A stretch of DNA of 64,000 bases from Pseudomonas sp. JUb42 (GCF_024807945.1 NZ_JANUFD010000017.1:62001-126000); one strand, 5' to 3'; counted from the stretch's first letter, positions 18,005-27,180 are shown. A program made the numbers and translations. Notes: generated from the letters alone by a model not told the origin.

Positions 18005-19585
18005 TCAGGCATCTATCCTATCGGGCCTGACCGATACCCTGTTACGACCCTGCTGCTTGGCCAAGTACATCTCCTCATCAGCGGCCTTGAGAACATCCGT
18101 AATGTCATCGGCGCTGCCCGGCCAATGAGCGACCCCTAGAGAGATCGTGATAGAACCGACGATATCAATCGCGTCTTGCTGCACCGCCACCCGCAGCCGC
18201 TCGGCAAACTCCGAAGCCGCATCAAGTGACACCTCAGGCAACAGGATCAGGAACTCTTCGCCGCCGACCCGGCAGGCATAATCACTGTCTCTCGAACAGG
18301 CCTGCATCAACCCGGCCAGTTTCTTCAGCACGGCGTCGCCAACATCGTGCCCGTACTGATCATTCACTTGCTTGAAGTGATCGATGTCCAGGGTCACCAA
18401 CGAAAACGGCCGGTATTCAGTCCGCAGAACATCGAGCACAGCGGACAGCGCCCGGCGATTCAGCAGCCCGGTCAGTGGATCGGTCTGCACCTCTTTATTG
18501 AGCTTGACGATTCTGGCCTGCGTCAGTGCGACGCCCTGCAACAACGCCTTGCGAATCAGGGCAGACTCAAAGTACCAGGACTGCACACTGATGATTTTTT
18601 GCGAGGTTTCGGGGGCCTGCATGTTCTTCGCGCATTCAGCCAGTTGCGAAAGCGGCCGACTGATAAAACCGCTCAACCAGAACATGCCAAGGATACCGAT
18701 CACAGCCATGGGCAGAATGCCGATGATGCTGCGGTAGATCAGGCTGTCCATGGGCAGCAATGCCCTCTCCACCGATTGCAGCGACACCACGCCCCAGCCC
18801 ACAGACTTGACCGGCGAATAACCGGCGAGCATTTCCCGGCCTAGAAAGTTGACCACCAGCGCGCCACCGTTCTCGCCACCGAGAACCTTATCGACCACTT
18901 CATTTTCACCCACCGTCTTGCCGACCCGCTCTGGGTCGGGGTGATAAAGAATGGTTTTACTGGCGTCCACGACATAGACATAAGCGTCGTCGCGATAAAA
19001 ATGGGATCCAATCAAATTGTGCAGAATACTTCTTTGTTTTAAGTAAATGGCGCCCCCGACATAACCGAGGTAAGTGCCGCCATCATCGAATACCGGGCTT
19101 GAGACGATGATCACCAGATTGCCAGCCGCAGACACATAAGGTTCGCTGATCAGCGGCTTCCTCTGAGTCAGTGCTTCAACTGCACCGGGTGTTTGCAACT
19201 TGCCACCGCGTACCTGAACGGTATCGGGAGAAACGGTAATGACATTACCCTCGGCATCGACCATGACGACGGCATTGAAACTGTCGGTCTGAAGCTTCAG
19301 ACGCTTGGCTTCGGATATCGCAACTTCATGATTGTAATGACTCTTTCCGAGCAAGCTGGCGCTGAAAGAAACCTGTTGCTGTGCAGAATCAAGAAACTGA
19401 TCGATCGTATCGGATAGTTTGCTGGCGTATGCGCGGTTCGCCTCGACGGTGCTCTCGATCAACTGTTCCTTCTGAACGCGATAGGTTGAATAAAGCGTGT
19501 TGGACAGCGTGGCAGCAGCAACGACCACGGACAATAATAAAATCAGACGACGCAGGTCAAGCCGGGAAGCGACTTTGGACAACAT
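18005..19585 (-). CDS. Membrane diguanylate cyclase with Cache sensor
   Basis: This 526-residue protein has an N-terminal transmembrane helix (about 12-35), a double-Cache periplasmic domain ('AVEALTQRKPLISEPYVSAAG', 'YVGGAIYLKQRS'), a second transmembrane helix near 285-305 and a C-terminal GGDEF domain. The catalytic motif is GGEEF at residues 441-445. An RxxD inhibitory site (RDSD, 432-435) precedes it at the normal five-residue spacing, so it should make c-di-GMP and be feedback-inhibited. No EAL domain is present. It is a single gene on the same strand as the chemoreceptor but 394 bases away. Confidence 0.95.
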   Translation of the reverse strand: MLSKVASRLDLRRLILLLSVVVAAATLSNTLYSTYRVQKEQLIESTVEANRAYASKLSDTIDQFLDSAQQQVSFSASLLGKSHYNHEVAISEAKRLKLQTDSFNAVVMVDAEGNVITVSPDTVQVRGGKLQTPGAVEALTQRKPLISEPYVSAAGNLVIIVSSPVFDDGGTYLGYVGGAIYLKQRSILHNLIGSHFYRDDAYVYVVDASKTILYHPDPERVGKTVGENEVVDKVLGGENGGALVVNFLGREMLAGYSPVKSVGWGVVSLQSVERALLPMDSLIYRSIIGILPMAVIGILGMFWLSGFISRPLSQLAECAKNMQAPETSQKIISVQSWYFESALIRKALLQGVALTQARIVKLNKEVQTDPLTGLLNRRALSAVLDVLRTEYRPFSLVTLDIDHFKQVNDQYGHDVGDAVLKKLAGLMQACSRDSDYACRVGGEEFLILLPEVSLDAASEFAERLRVAVQQDAIDIVGSITISLGVAHWPGSADDITDVLKAADEEMYLAKQQGRNRVSVRPDRIDA

Positions 19586-19937
19586 TTAAACACCATCACT
19601 TTAACCAGAGCACATTGCCATTATGCATTTAACCCAATGCAAAATAAACGCGATTCTGAAGATGATCAGTGCATTGAAGAACAACTATGGATCCAATATA
19701 TAAAGTAAGCTTGTAAATAAATCGCATTACGCCAGTTCAAAAAACGCCACTTGGATCCAATCTATATTAAAACACTTAATACCTACTACTTTAGTCGCGC
19801 ACAGACTGATGAAGCGCTCACTACATGGCGCAGTAATTACTTCAGATATCTTATAACTCCCCACTATTACAGTAGGAATTAGCCGAGCATTATCGCTCGG
19901 CTGATTGCATGCTGATAATTGCTGTCTGGTTTGTCGG
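19586..19937. other. AT-rich gap upstream of the diguanylate cyclase gene
   Basis: No gene is seen. The stretch contains two near-identical 15-base words, TGGATCCAATATATA at 19689-19703 and TGGATCCAATCTATA at 19752-19766, in direct orientation 63 bases apart. A hairpin at 19881-19902 is listed separately. The cyclase promoter must lie here. Confidence 0.45.
19881..19902 (-). terminator. Hairpin after the last gene of the dipeptide operon
   Basis: AGCCGAGC-ATTATC-GCTCGGCT is a perfect 8-bp stem, 35 bases past the stop of the ATPase gene at 19938. The sequence after it on the minus strand (AATTCCTACT) is not a true T-run, so intrinsic termination is only likely, not certain. Confidence 0.5.
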
Positions 19938-20906
19938 TCAGGCCACCAAATGACACCGCACCGCCGTCTCCCCTACCGCCTTGAGCACCTGCGGCTTTTC
20001 ACAGCCCGCCGTGGCCTTGGGGCAGCGATCGCGGAAGAAGCAGCCAGAAGGCAGCCTGCGGTTACCCGGCAGTTCGGTCGGCGCCGAAGCCTGGCTTTCA
20101 TCCAGAGCCACGCCCAGGCGCGGTACGGCGTCGAGCAGCAGGCGCGTGTAGGGATGGCGTGGCCGTTCCAGCACTTCGGCGGCGCTGCCCAGTTCGACGA
20201 TCTGCCCCAGATACATCACCGCCACCCGGTCGGCCATATGCCGCACCACCGAGACGTTGTGGGAGATGAGGATATAGGTCAGGTCGCGGCTGCGTTGCAG
20301 TTCGCCCAGCAGGTTGAGGATCTGCGCCTGCACCGAGATATCCAGAGCCGAGGTCGGTTCGTCGAGGACGATGATGTCCGGGTCCGATGACAGCGCCCGG
20401 GCAATGGCGATGCGCTGGCGCTGGCCGCCACTGAACTGGTGCGGGAAGCGGTCCATGTACTCGCTGCGAATACCGACCTGGCTGGCGACCCGGGCGGCGA
20501 TCTCGCGCATTTCCTGACGCGGCGCACCGCGCTGGACGAACAGCGGCTCGGTGATGACCTTCCACACCGGCAGGCGCGGGTCGAGGGAGGACTGCGGGTC
20601 CTGGAAGACGATCTGCACGTTGCTGCGCCGTTCGCTGGGGTTGTTATAGACCCACTGCAACTGGCCGCTGGTGGGCTTGATCAGACCCATCAACAGTTGT
20701 GCCAGGGTGCTCTTGCCGCAGCCGGACTCGCCGACCACACCGAGAGTCTCCCCGGCGCGTACCTGCAAATCGATGCCGTTGAGGGCATGGGCCACGCCCT
20801 TGGGCCGACCCAGCCAGTCATTGCCAACCGGGTAATGCACACGCACATCGTCCAGGCCGAGAATCACCGGCAGTTCGCCGGCGTGTTGTTTCGGGGCACT
20901 GATCAT
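19938..20906 (-). CDS. Oligopeptide ABC transporter ATPase, DppF/DdpF-like
   Basis: This 322-residue ATPase has Walker A GESGCGKST, signature FSGGQRQR and Walker B IIVLDEPTSALD. Its C-terminal oligopeptide-family extension holds the conserved 'GCFFRDRCPKATAGC' cysteine stretch, which binds an iron-sulfur cluster in studied members. The start at 20906 overlaps the stop of the preceding ATPase gene (ATGA). It is the second ATPase of the dipeptide importer and the last gene of the operon. Confidence 0.93.
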   Translation of the reverse strand: MISAPKQHAGELPVILGLDDVRVHYPVGNDWLGRPKGVAHALNGIDLQVRAGETLGVVGESGCGKSTLAQLLMGLIKPTSGQLQWVYNNPSERRSNVQIVFQDPQSSLDPRLPVWKVITEPLFVQRGAPRQEMREIAARVASQVGIRSEYMDRFPHQFSGGQRQRIAIARALSSDPDIIVLDEPTSALDISVQAQILNLLGELQRSRDLTYILISHNVSVVRHMADRVAVMYLGQIVELGSAAEVLERPRHPYTRLLLDAVPRLGVALDESQASAPTELPGNRRLPSGCFFRDRCPKATAGCEKPQVLKAVGETAVRCHLVA

Positions 20907-21895
20907 GATGCCTGTTTCTCCATGCTCAACCAGCAGGCGCTCTTGCGCTGGCCGCTGGCATCGATGGCCAGCAAGGGGGGACGTTCGCTGCACTTGGTCA
21001 TGGCGAACGCGCAACGGTCACGAAATGTGCAGCCGTCGGGCAAGGCCGACAGGTTCGGCACCTGACCGGGGATGGTCATCAGTTCCTGACCGGGCTCGAC
21101 CTGCTCCGGCAGACCGCTGAGCAGCCCGCGGGTATACGGGTGTTGCGGTGCCGCCATAACCTCGGCAGTGATGCCCTGCTCCACCACGGCGCCCGTGTAC
21201 ATCACATAAACGCGGTCGCAGAACTGCGAGACCAGGGCCATGTCATGGGTGATCAGCAGGATCGCCGTGCCCCGCTGCCGGGCTTTTTCCCTCAGCAGCA
21301 ACAACACCTGGCGCTGCACCGTGACATCCAGTGCCGTGGTCGGCTCGTCAGCAATCAGCAGTTGCGGATCGCAAGAGAACGCCAAAGCGATCATCACCCG
21401 CTGGCGCATGCCGCCGGACAGCTCGAACGGATAGCTGTCCATCACCTGTTCCGGGTCAGCGATATGCATGTCACGCAACAGGGCGACGGCCTTGGCCCGG
21501 GCCTCGGCCTTGCTCAGTTGCTGGTGATGAATGATCACGTCGGTCATCTGCCGACCGATGCGCCGGGTCGGGTTGAGCGCGGTCATGGGCTCCTGAAAGA
21601 TCATCGCCGCATCGCGACCACGGACCTTGAGCAGGTCCTTTTCCTGGGCGGCGAGCATGTCGCGGCCGAGGATATGCAGGCTGCCGCTGCTGACCCGGTA
21701 ACTGCGCTCCGGCAGCAAGCGCAGGCTGAGCATGGCGGTGACAGATTTGCCGGAACCGGATTCGCCGATAACTCCGACGATTTCGCCGGGCCTGACCTCC
21801 AGCGACACGCCATTAAGCGCCTTGACCGTACTGCGATAAGCCGGGAATTCGATACTCAGGTTGTCGATACTCAGCACAGGACTGTTCATGCTCAT
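20903..21895 (-). CDS. Oligopeptide ABC transporter ATPase, DppD/DdpD-like
   Basis: This 330-residue ATPase has Walker A GESGSGKSV, signature LSGGMRQR and Walker B LLIADEPTTALD. The C-terminal 'GCTFRDRCAFAMTKC' is the family's cysteine motif. Its start overlaps the permease stop by four bases, and its stop overlaps the next ATPase by four. It forms the nucleotide-binding heterodimer with the following gene product. Confidence 0.93.
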   Translation of the reverse strand: MSMNSPVLSIDNLSIEFPAYRSTVKALNGVSLEVRPGEIVGVIGESGSGKSVTAMLSLRLLPERSYRVSSGSLHILGRDMLAAQEKDLLKVRGRDAAMIFQEPMTALNPTRRIGRQMTDVIIHHQQLSKAEARAKAVALLRDMHIADPEQVMDSYPFELSGGMRQRVMIALAFSCDPQLLIADEPTTALDVTVQRQVLLLLREKARQRGTAILLITHDMALVSQFCDRVYVMYTGAVVEQGITAEVMAAPQHPYTRGLLSGLPEQVEPGQELMTIPGQVPNLSALPDGCTFRDRCAFAMTKCSERPPLLAIDASGQRKSACWLSMEKQAS

Positions 21896-22791
21896 TTCCC
21901 CTGCTGCCGTGGGTCAAGCAGATCGCGTACGCCATCGCCCAACAAATTGAAACCGGTGGCGGTGACCAGAATCGCCAGCCCCGGAAAAGTCGAGTACCAC
22001 CACTGATCGAGAATGTAGTTACGCCCGGTCGCGACCATGGCGCCCCACTCCGCTGTCGGCTGTTGCGCACCCAGGCCGATAAAGCCCAGGGCCGACGCCA
22101 TGAGGATGGCCGCGCCGATATCCAGGCTCAGTTGCACCAGCAACGGCGGCGTGGCGTTGCGCGCCACATGCCAGAGCACGATATGCCAGCGCCCGGCACC
22201 GAAGGTCTGGGCCGCCTTGACGTAGCCCATCTGGCGGATGCTCAGGGCCTGACCGCGAGCCAGCCTCACGTAGTACGGAATCCGCACCAGGGTGATGGCC
22301 AGCATGGCATTGAACAGGCTGGCACCCAGGGCCGCAGCCAGGGCCATGATCAGCACCAGGGACGGCACCGACAGCATGATGTCCATCAGGCGCATGACCA
22401 GGCTGTCGAAACGCCCGCCAATGACCCCGGACATACAGCCCAGCAGGCCGCCGATCAGGCAGGACGCGAACGCCACGAACAGGCCGACACCCACCGACTG
22501 GCGGCTGCCGTACAGCACGCGGCTGAACAGGTCGCGGCCGACCTCGTCAGTGCCGAACCAGTGCGCCGCCGACGGTTCGGCCAGGCGCTGGGACAGGTTC
22601 AGGGCATTGGGGTCATGGGACGCAAGCCACGGGGCAAAGATCATGCACAGCAACACCAGCACAGTAATGGCGAGCCCGGCCATGGTCATGGGGCTGCGTC
22701 TGATCTGATAACTCAGGTAAGCCAGTTTTTCCGGCCAGCGCGAGGGCAAGGCAACAATGGTTGGAACGGGAGAAGCGCTCATATCAGTCAA
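21892..22791 (-). CDS. Oligopeptide ABC transporter permease, DppC/DdpC-like
   Basis: This 299-residue inner-membrane permease has an N-terminal helix ('MTMAGLAITVLVLLCMIFAPWL'), the 'HWFGTDEVGRDLFSRVLYGSRQSV' family stretch and five further hydrophobic segments. The coupling-helix EAA region is 'YVKAAQTFGAGRWHIVLWHV'. It pairs with the permease encoded upstream, whose 3' end overlaps its start. Confidence 0.93.
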   Translation of the reverse strand: MTDMSASPVPTIVALPSRWPEKLAYLSYQIRRSPMTMAGLAITVLVLLCMIFAPWLASHDPNALNLSQRLAEPSAAHWFGTDEVGRDLFSRVLYGSRQSVGVGLFVAFASCLIGGLLGCMSGVIGGRFDSLVMRLMDIMLSVPSLVLIMALAAALGASLFNAMLAITLVRIPYYVRLARGQALSIRQMGYVKAAQTFGAGRWHIVLWHVARNATPPLLVQLSLDIGAAILMASALGFIGLGAQQPTAEWGAMVATGRNYILDQWWYSTFPGLAILVTATGFNLLGDGVRDLLDPRQQGK

Positions 22792-23800
22792 CCTCGCCGA
22801 TGCGCGGATCGATCAGGCGGTACAGCAGATCGATCACCATATTGAGCAGTACATAAATGAAGGACACGACAATGGCGAAGCCCATGACGGCCGGAAAATC
22901 CAGGGACTGCACCGACTTGATCACATAAGCGCCCATGCCCGGCCAGGCAAACACCGCCTCGGTCAGCACTGCGCCGTACAGCAGGTCGCCGAGTATCAGG
23001 CCCAGCACCGTCACCGAAGGAATCAGGGCGTTGGGCAAGGCATGGCGCAGGATCACCGCCCAGCGCGACAGGCCATAGGCCCGGGCCGTGCGGATATAGT
23101 CCTCGCCCAGTTGATCGAGCATCGCCGAACGAATCTGCCGGGCGACCACGCCCAGATTGACGAAGGCCAGGGTCACAGCGGGCAGGATCAGGTGTTGCAG
23201 GCTGCTGACGAACTGTTCGCGATTGCCTGCCAGCAGCGAGTCGATCAGGTAAAAACCGGTGATGCGACTCGGCGCATCCATGCCTTCATCGATCCGGCCA
23301 CTGCCCGGCAGCCAGTTCAGATGACCGTAGAACAGCACGATCAACCCCAGGCCGAGCCAGAAGGTGGGCGTGGAAATGCCGGTGACGGCCAGGGTGCGGG
23401 CGAACTGGTCGATGGCGCGGTTTTGATACACCGCCGACAGCACGCCGAGGGGCACGCCAATCAGAATCGACAGCAGCAAGGCCGTCAGGGCCAGCTCCAG
23501 GGTCGCCGGAAAAAACGCCTGCAAGTCTTCCAGCACCGGGCGACTGGTGCGGATCGACGTGCCCAGGTCGCCGTGCAGCAGGTCGAGCATGTAGCGCCCG
23601 TATTGCTGATACAGCGGCAGATCCAGGCCCAGGTTGTGGCGGATATTGGCCACGATGGCATCGCTGGCGCGGTCACCGGCAATCAGCCGCGCCGGGTCGC
23701 CGGGGATCAGGTGGGATATGGCAAAGGTGATCAACGAAACGCCGACGACCACCAATAACAGGCCGGCCAGGCGTTTACGCAGGATATTCAGGAAGGCCAT
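22784..23800 (-). CDS. Oligopeptide ABC transporter permease, DppB/DdpB-like
   Basis: This 338-residue permease of the DppB type has 'HLIPGDPARLIAGDRASDA' near the N-terminus and the EAA loop 'EDYIRTARAYGLSRWAVILRHALPNA'. It has six or so membrane segments. It is the first permease after the binding protein gene, with an 81-base gap containing a hairpin. Confidence 0.93.
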   Translation of the reverse strand: MAFLNILRKRLAGLLLVVVGVSLITFAISHLIPGDPARLIAGDRASDAIVANIRHNLGLDLPLYQQYGRYMLDLLHGDLGTSIRTSRPVLEDLQAFFPATLELALTALLLSILIGVPLGVLSAVYQNRAIDQFARTLAVTGISTPTFWLGLGLIVLFYGHLNWLPGSGRIDEGMDAPSRITGFYLIDSLLAGNREQFVSSLQHLILPAVTLAFVNLGVVARQIRSAMLDQLGEDYIRTARAYGLSRWAVILRHALPNALIPSVTVLGLILGDLLYGAVLTEAVFAWPGMGAYVIKSVQSLDFPAVMGFAIVVSFIYVLLNMVIDLLYRLIDPRIGEVD

Positions 23801-23834
23801 CAGGCACCTCGGTCTTGCATCGATTGGGTACAGC

Positions 23835-23869
23835 GCGGCCCCACCCCCACGGTAAAGGGGCGTGGCCGC
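23835..23869 (-). promoter_or_regulatory. Intercistronic hairpin between binding-protein and permease genes
   Basis: GCGGCC and GGCCGC form the outer stem, with a further C-run/G-run pairing inside. It lies 12 bases past the binding-protein stop. Stems at this place in ABC operons commonly protect the binding-protein message and reduce read-through to the permeases. Confidence 0.5.
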
Positions 23870-23881
23870 AATGACGCGGTA

Positions 23882-25438
23882 CTACTTGGTGATCGTGTCG
23901 ATGTTGAACACTTGTTCCAGCATCGGGTTGAACACATAGCCTTTGACCGATTCACGCATCGGCAAGGTGTAGGCCTTCTGGTACAGGTAGGCGTAGACGC
24001 TGTCGTTGAGCACGATCTTTTGCGCCTGGTGGTACAGCTCGGTGCGCTTGCCCTGGTCGTTGGTCGCGGCCGATTCGCGGATCAGCTTGTCGACTTCCGG
24101 ATTGCTGTAGAACGAACGGTTACCGGCCAAACCTGGCAGCTTGGAGTCAAACCAGAAGTTCATGAACATGTAGGGGTCGGCGAAGTCCGGGCTCCAGGAA
24201 CCGATGGCCAGGTCGAAGTCACCGGTATTGAGGCGCTCACGCATGGTGGCGTTGGCCAGTTTTTCCATCTTCAGGTTGATGCCCAAAGGTTGCAGGCCGG
24301 CTTGCAGGGTCAGGCCGATAGGCTCCCAGTTCGGGTCCTTGTCCGAGTACATGAAGTTCAGCCCGGTGATTTTCTCCGGCACCTTGGCCAGATCCGCCTT
24401 GGCCTGCTCGACGTTCTGCTTGAAGGTCGGCGCCTTGTTGTCGTAGGCCCACATGCCGCGTGGGATCGGGCCGTTCATGGCCTTGGCCTTGCCCTTGAGG
24501 ATGCCGTTGATGATGCCGTCGTAATCCAGGGAATCGACAATCGCCCGACGCGCATCCGGGTTATTCATCGGCGCCTTTTTGGTGTTCATGTAGATCAGGG
24601 TCACGCGCAGCGACGGGTAGTCACCGACGACGATATCGGACTTCTTGGCCAGGGCTTCGAGCTGGTCCTGGGGCATGTCTTCGATGATGTCCAGGTCACC
24701 GTGTTCCAGTTGCAAGCGACGTACCGAGGCTTCGCCGATGATCTTGATCACGACTTTTTTCAGGGCCGGTTTGGTCCCGGTGAAGTAGCTGTTCTGCTCC
24801 ATGGTCAGAGTCTGACCCTTCTGCCAGCCGGTCAGCTTGAACGCGCCGGAACCGGCGGTATGGGTCGACAGGTAGGCTTCAGCACCACCGGCCTCCTTGG
24901 CCACAGCCGGATTGACGATGGCCGCACCGTTGTGGGCCAGGGTCGAGAGGAACGGTGCATAGGGCGACTTGAGGGTGAAGCGCACGGTCATCGGATCGAC
25001 GACAGAGATCTCCATATCATCCGGGAAGGCGCCGGACGGGCCTTGCTTGAGCTTCATCACGCGGTCGAAGGAGAACTTCACCGCGTTGGCATCGACTTCG
25101 CTGCCGTCATCGAACTTGTTGCCGGGCTTGAGCTTGAACTCCCAGACCAGGCTGTCGGCGGAGGTGGTCCAGCTGGCGGCCAGCTCGCCTTTGACTTCGG
25201 TACTGCCTTCGCCGTTTTCGACTTTGTAGGTGACCAGGCGCTGGTAGGCCGGATAGGTCACGGCCCAGTCGTTGTTATCGATGGTCACGGCCGGGTCGAG
25301 GGTCTGGGGATCGGACGGTTTGCCGATCATCAGGGTGTCCTGCGGTACGGCGGCGCTGGCGGTCTGCCAGGCACCGAGTCCCATGGCCGTGCAGAGCAAT
25401 GCCATGGCCAGTTTGCGCGGGGTGAAGATAGGGTTCAT
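23882..25438 (-). CDS. Dipeptide ABC transporter substrate-binding protein, DdpA-like
   Basis: This is a 518-residue periplasmic binding protein of the SBP_bac_5 family. A signal peptide (to TASAA, about residue 29) is followed by the family features 'DPQTLDPAVTIDNNDWAVTYPAYQRLV' in adjoining parts, 'TSADSLVWEFKLKPGNKFDDGSEV' and the long C-terminal domain. Its position behind a D-Ala-D-Ala dipeptidase gene suggests D-alanyl-D-alanine or other cell-wall peptides as ligand, by analogy with E. coli DdpA. Confidence 0.92.
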   Translation of the reverse strand: MNPIFTPRKLAMALLCTAMGLGAWQTASAAVPQDTLMIGKPSDPQTLDPAVTIDNNDWAVTYPAYQRLVTYKVENGEGSTEVKGELAASWTTSADSLVWEFKLKPGNKFDDGSEVDANAVKFSFDRVMKLKQGPSGAFPDDMEISVVDPMTVRFTLKSPYAPFLSTLAHNGAAIVNPAVAKEAGGAEAYLSTHTAGSGAFKLTGWQKGQTLTMEQNSYFTGTKPALKKVVIKIIGEASVRRLQLEHGDLDIIEDMPQDQLEALAKKSDIVVGDYPSLRVTLIYMNTKKAPMNNPDARRAIVDSLDYDGIINGILKGKAKAMNGPIPRGMWAYDNKAPTFKQNVEQAKADLAKVPEKITGLNFMYSDKDPNWEPIGLTLQAGLQPLGINLKMEKLANATMRERLNTGDFDLAIGSWSPDFADPYMFMNFWFDSKLPGLAGNRSFYSNPEVDKLIRESAATNDQGKRTELYHQAQKIVLNDSVYAYLYQKAYTLPMRESVKGYVFNPMLEQVFNIDTITK

Positions 25439-25612
25439 GCCGGTTCCTTGATCATTCGATAAATGGAAGTTCGTCAGGTTTTTTATTGAAGCTATACCGG
25501 GCAGTACAAGCTCGGGCGCCGTGGCGTTCCGAGAACGGCCAACCCTGGTGACAGGGTCAGGCCGGATTTACGCCGGGATTCATGAGTGTCCCGGTCATGT
25601 TCAGGGTGATGC

Positions 25613-26173
25613 TCAGTGACTGGCGGGCTGGATCGAACCGTCGTCGATCAGTGGGTAGTCCTCGGCATCGGGCAATTCGTAGTGCCACCATTCGCTGTCG
25701 ATATGGCGGAAACCGGCGCTGAGCATGATCCCCAGCAACAACAGGCGATTGCGCTGCACGGCGACGGGCAAGTCCGGGAAAAACTGGTGGGACAGCTCAC
25801 GCATGTCATCGAAGCCGGTGCCCATATCCAGAGGCTGGCCGTCGGCATCGATCAGGGTCAGGTCCACCGCCACGCCACGGGTGTGATGAGAGCCGAGGCC
25901 CGGATCACGCACGTATTCCGGATTGGGCAAGGCCTGCCACAACAGCAATTGCGCATAGGGCGGCCGATAGGCGTCGAAAATCCGCAGGCTGTAGCCGGCC
26001 TGGCGCGCCAGACGACTGGCCAGGCGCAGGCACCGTTCGGCGTCGACATGCAGCAGGCAACGCGGGTCCTGATAGATCGGCTTGCCGGCCAGATTATCGG
26101 CACCGGCATAGATCAGATCGATTTCGACCTGCAGGGCTTGGGCGTCGATTTCGACAAGGGGGTTACTGGTCAC
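25613..26173 (-). CDS. ddpX: D-alanyl-D-alanine dipeptidase, DdpX/VanX family
   Basis: This is a 186-residue zinc dipeptidase. The motif SxHxxGxAxD is complete at residues 95-104 (Ser95, His97, Asp104), ExWH is present as Glu161-Trp-Trp-His164, and the catalytic arginine region reads 'DAYRPP' (Arg70). These are the VanX/DdpX metal and catalytic residues. I place the start at the GTG at 26173, eight to nine bases after TTGGAG. The longer frame from 26236 reads through one arm of a family D repeat and is not supported. There is no signal peptide, so it should cleave imported D-Ala-D-Ala in the cytoplasm. Confidence 0.92.
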   Translation of the reverse strand: MTSNPLVEIDAQALQVEIDLIYAGADNLAGKPIYQDPRCLLHVDAERCLRLASRLARQAGYSLRIFDAYRPPYAQLLLWQALPNPEYVRDPGLGSHHTRGVAVDLTLIDADGQPLDMGTGFDDMRELSHQFFPDLPVAVQRNRLLLLGIMLSAGFRHIDSEWWHYELPDAEDYPLIDDGSIQPASH

Positions 26174-26200
26174 GCTATATCTCCAATATGTGATACCGCT

Positions 26201-26222
26201 TTCCCGGCTGAAGCCGGTCCCA
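26201..26222. repeat. Single arm of repeat family D
   Basis: TTCCCGGCTGAAGCCGGTCC followed by CA. It is the right arm of the inverted repeat found complete at 40574 and 50157, and lies between the regulator and dipeptidase genes. Confidence 0.6.
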
Positions 26223-26239
26223 CAACGCGGCACCATCGA

Positions 26240-27112
26240 TTATTCAAACTGGCCGAACAGCTCTTGCAGGCGACGGTTCTTCGCCAGGCGTTCGTCCAGG
26301 TGCTGGCCGTATTTCTCGGCCACGGCAGAAACCATCAGGTTGAACAGGCAGGCCAGGGGCGCCGGGGAATCCCAGAACTGGCCGACGTCCGACTTGAGTT
26401 GCAACAGGTCCATGGGATAATCCCGCGCCCACGGACAGTGAAAATCGGTGACAAAGGCCAGGGGCAGACCCTGCTGGCTGGCCACCTCGCAGAAGGTGCG
26501 GGTGATGCTGGAATAGGTGCGGAAGTCGGCAATGATCGCGTACGGGTTGGCGAACTCGGAGTTCAGCGACTCGGCGTAAGTGCCGGACAGGCCATCGACG
26601 TAGTAGACCTTGGGCCGGATGTATTCCAGGTGGCTCAGGAAGGTGGTGAGGATGCCGCGGGTGGTCTGGATGCCGACGATAAACACCGCATCGGCGGCAT
26701 GGATGCGCTCGACGATATGGCTGAACACCTCACTGCGCGCCAGAGCGTAGACATGCTGAATGGCCTCCAGCTCACGGTTGAGCGAGCGCTCCAGGGCATC
26801 GCCATGAGTGCTTTCCTCACGAAAGGCACCGAGGCGGTCGGTGAGCACCCAAGTATTGCCGGTGTCACCGCGCAGGCTCTGTTTGACGTCATCGATATTG
26901 CGATAACCCAGAGAGCGAAAGAATCGCCCCACGGAAATCCCGGTCGTGCCGGTCTGCTGGGCAATGCTGTCGGCGGTCTCGAACGGCAGCTTCTGCGGAT
27001 TGGCCAACAGATAACCGGCAATGCGCTTGCCCGTCGGCGTCAGCTCGCTGAAGCGCTGCTCCAGGGCATCGATGAAGCTGCTTTTGTCCGTAGGTGTCAT
27101 GGCGTAGAGCAT
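26240..27112 (-). CDS. RpiR/MurR-family transcriptional regulator
   Basis: This is a 290-residue regulator. An N-terminal RpiR helix-turn-helix (residues about 5-80: 'TPTGKRIAGYLLANPQ', 'GISVGRFFRSLGYRNIDDVKQSL') is followed by an SIS sugar-isomerase domain ('DAVFIVGIQTTRGILTTFLSHLEYI'). The ATG at 27100 (MTPTD) is a possible alternative start with a better-spaced AGG. It is the first gene of the minus-strand unit and probably controls the dipeptidase and transporter genes. SIS domains usually bind phosphosugars such as MurNAc 6-phosphate, which would fit a cell-wall recycling signal; this is inference. Confidence 0.9.
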   Translation of the reverse strand: MLYAMTPTDKSSFIDALEQRFSELTPTGKRIAGYLLANPQKLPFETADSIAQQTGTTGISVGRFFRSLGYRNIDDVKQSLRGDTGNTWVLTDRLGAFREESTHGDALERSLNRELEAIQHVYALARSEVFSHIVERIHAADAVFIVGIQTTRGILTTFLSHLEYIRPKVYYVDGLSGTYAESLNSEFANPYAIIADFRTYSSITRTFCEVASQQGLPLAFVTDFHCPWARDYPMDLLQLKSDVGQFWDSPAPLACLFNLMVSAVAEKYGQHLDERLAKNRRLQELFGQFE

Positions 27113-27160
27113 CCTGCAGCAGGCGCAAAAAATGTTAGATACGATTCAGTTAATCGCAAT

Positions 27161-27180
27161 GATGTTATCAACATAACATC
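27161..27180. promoter_or_regulatory. Perfect 20-bp palindrome, likely RpiR operator
   Basis: GATGTTATCAACATAACATC has two perfect 8-base arms around CAAC. It lies 49-68 bases before the RpiR start codon at 27112. A related half-site, AATGTTAGAT, is at 27131-27140. The place and symmetry fit an autoregulatory operator for the dimeric RpiR protein. Confidence 0.65.
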
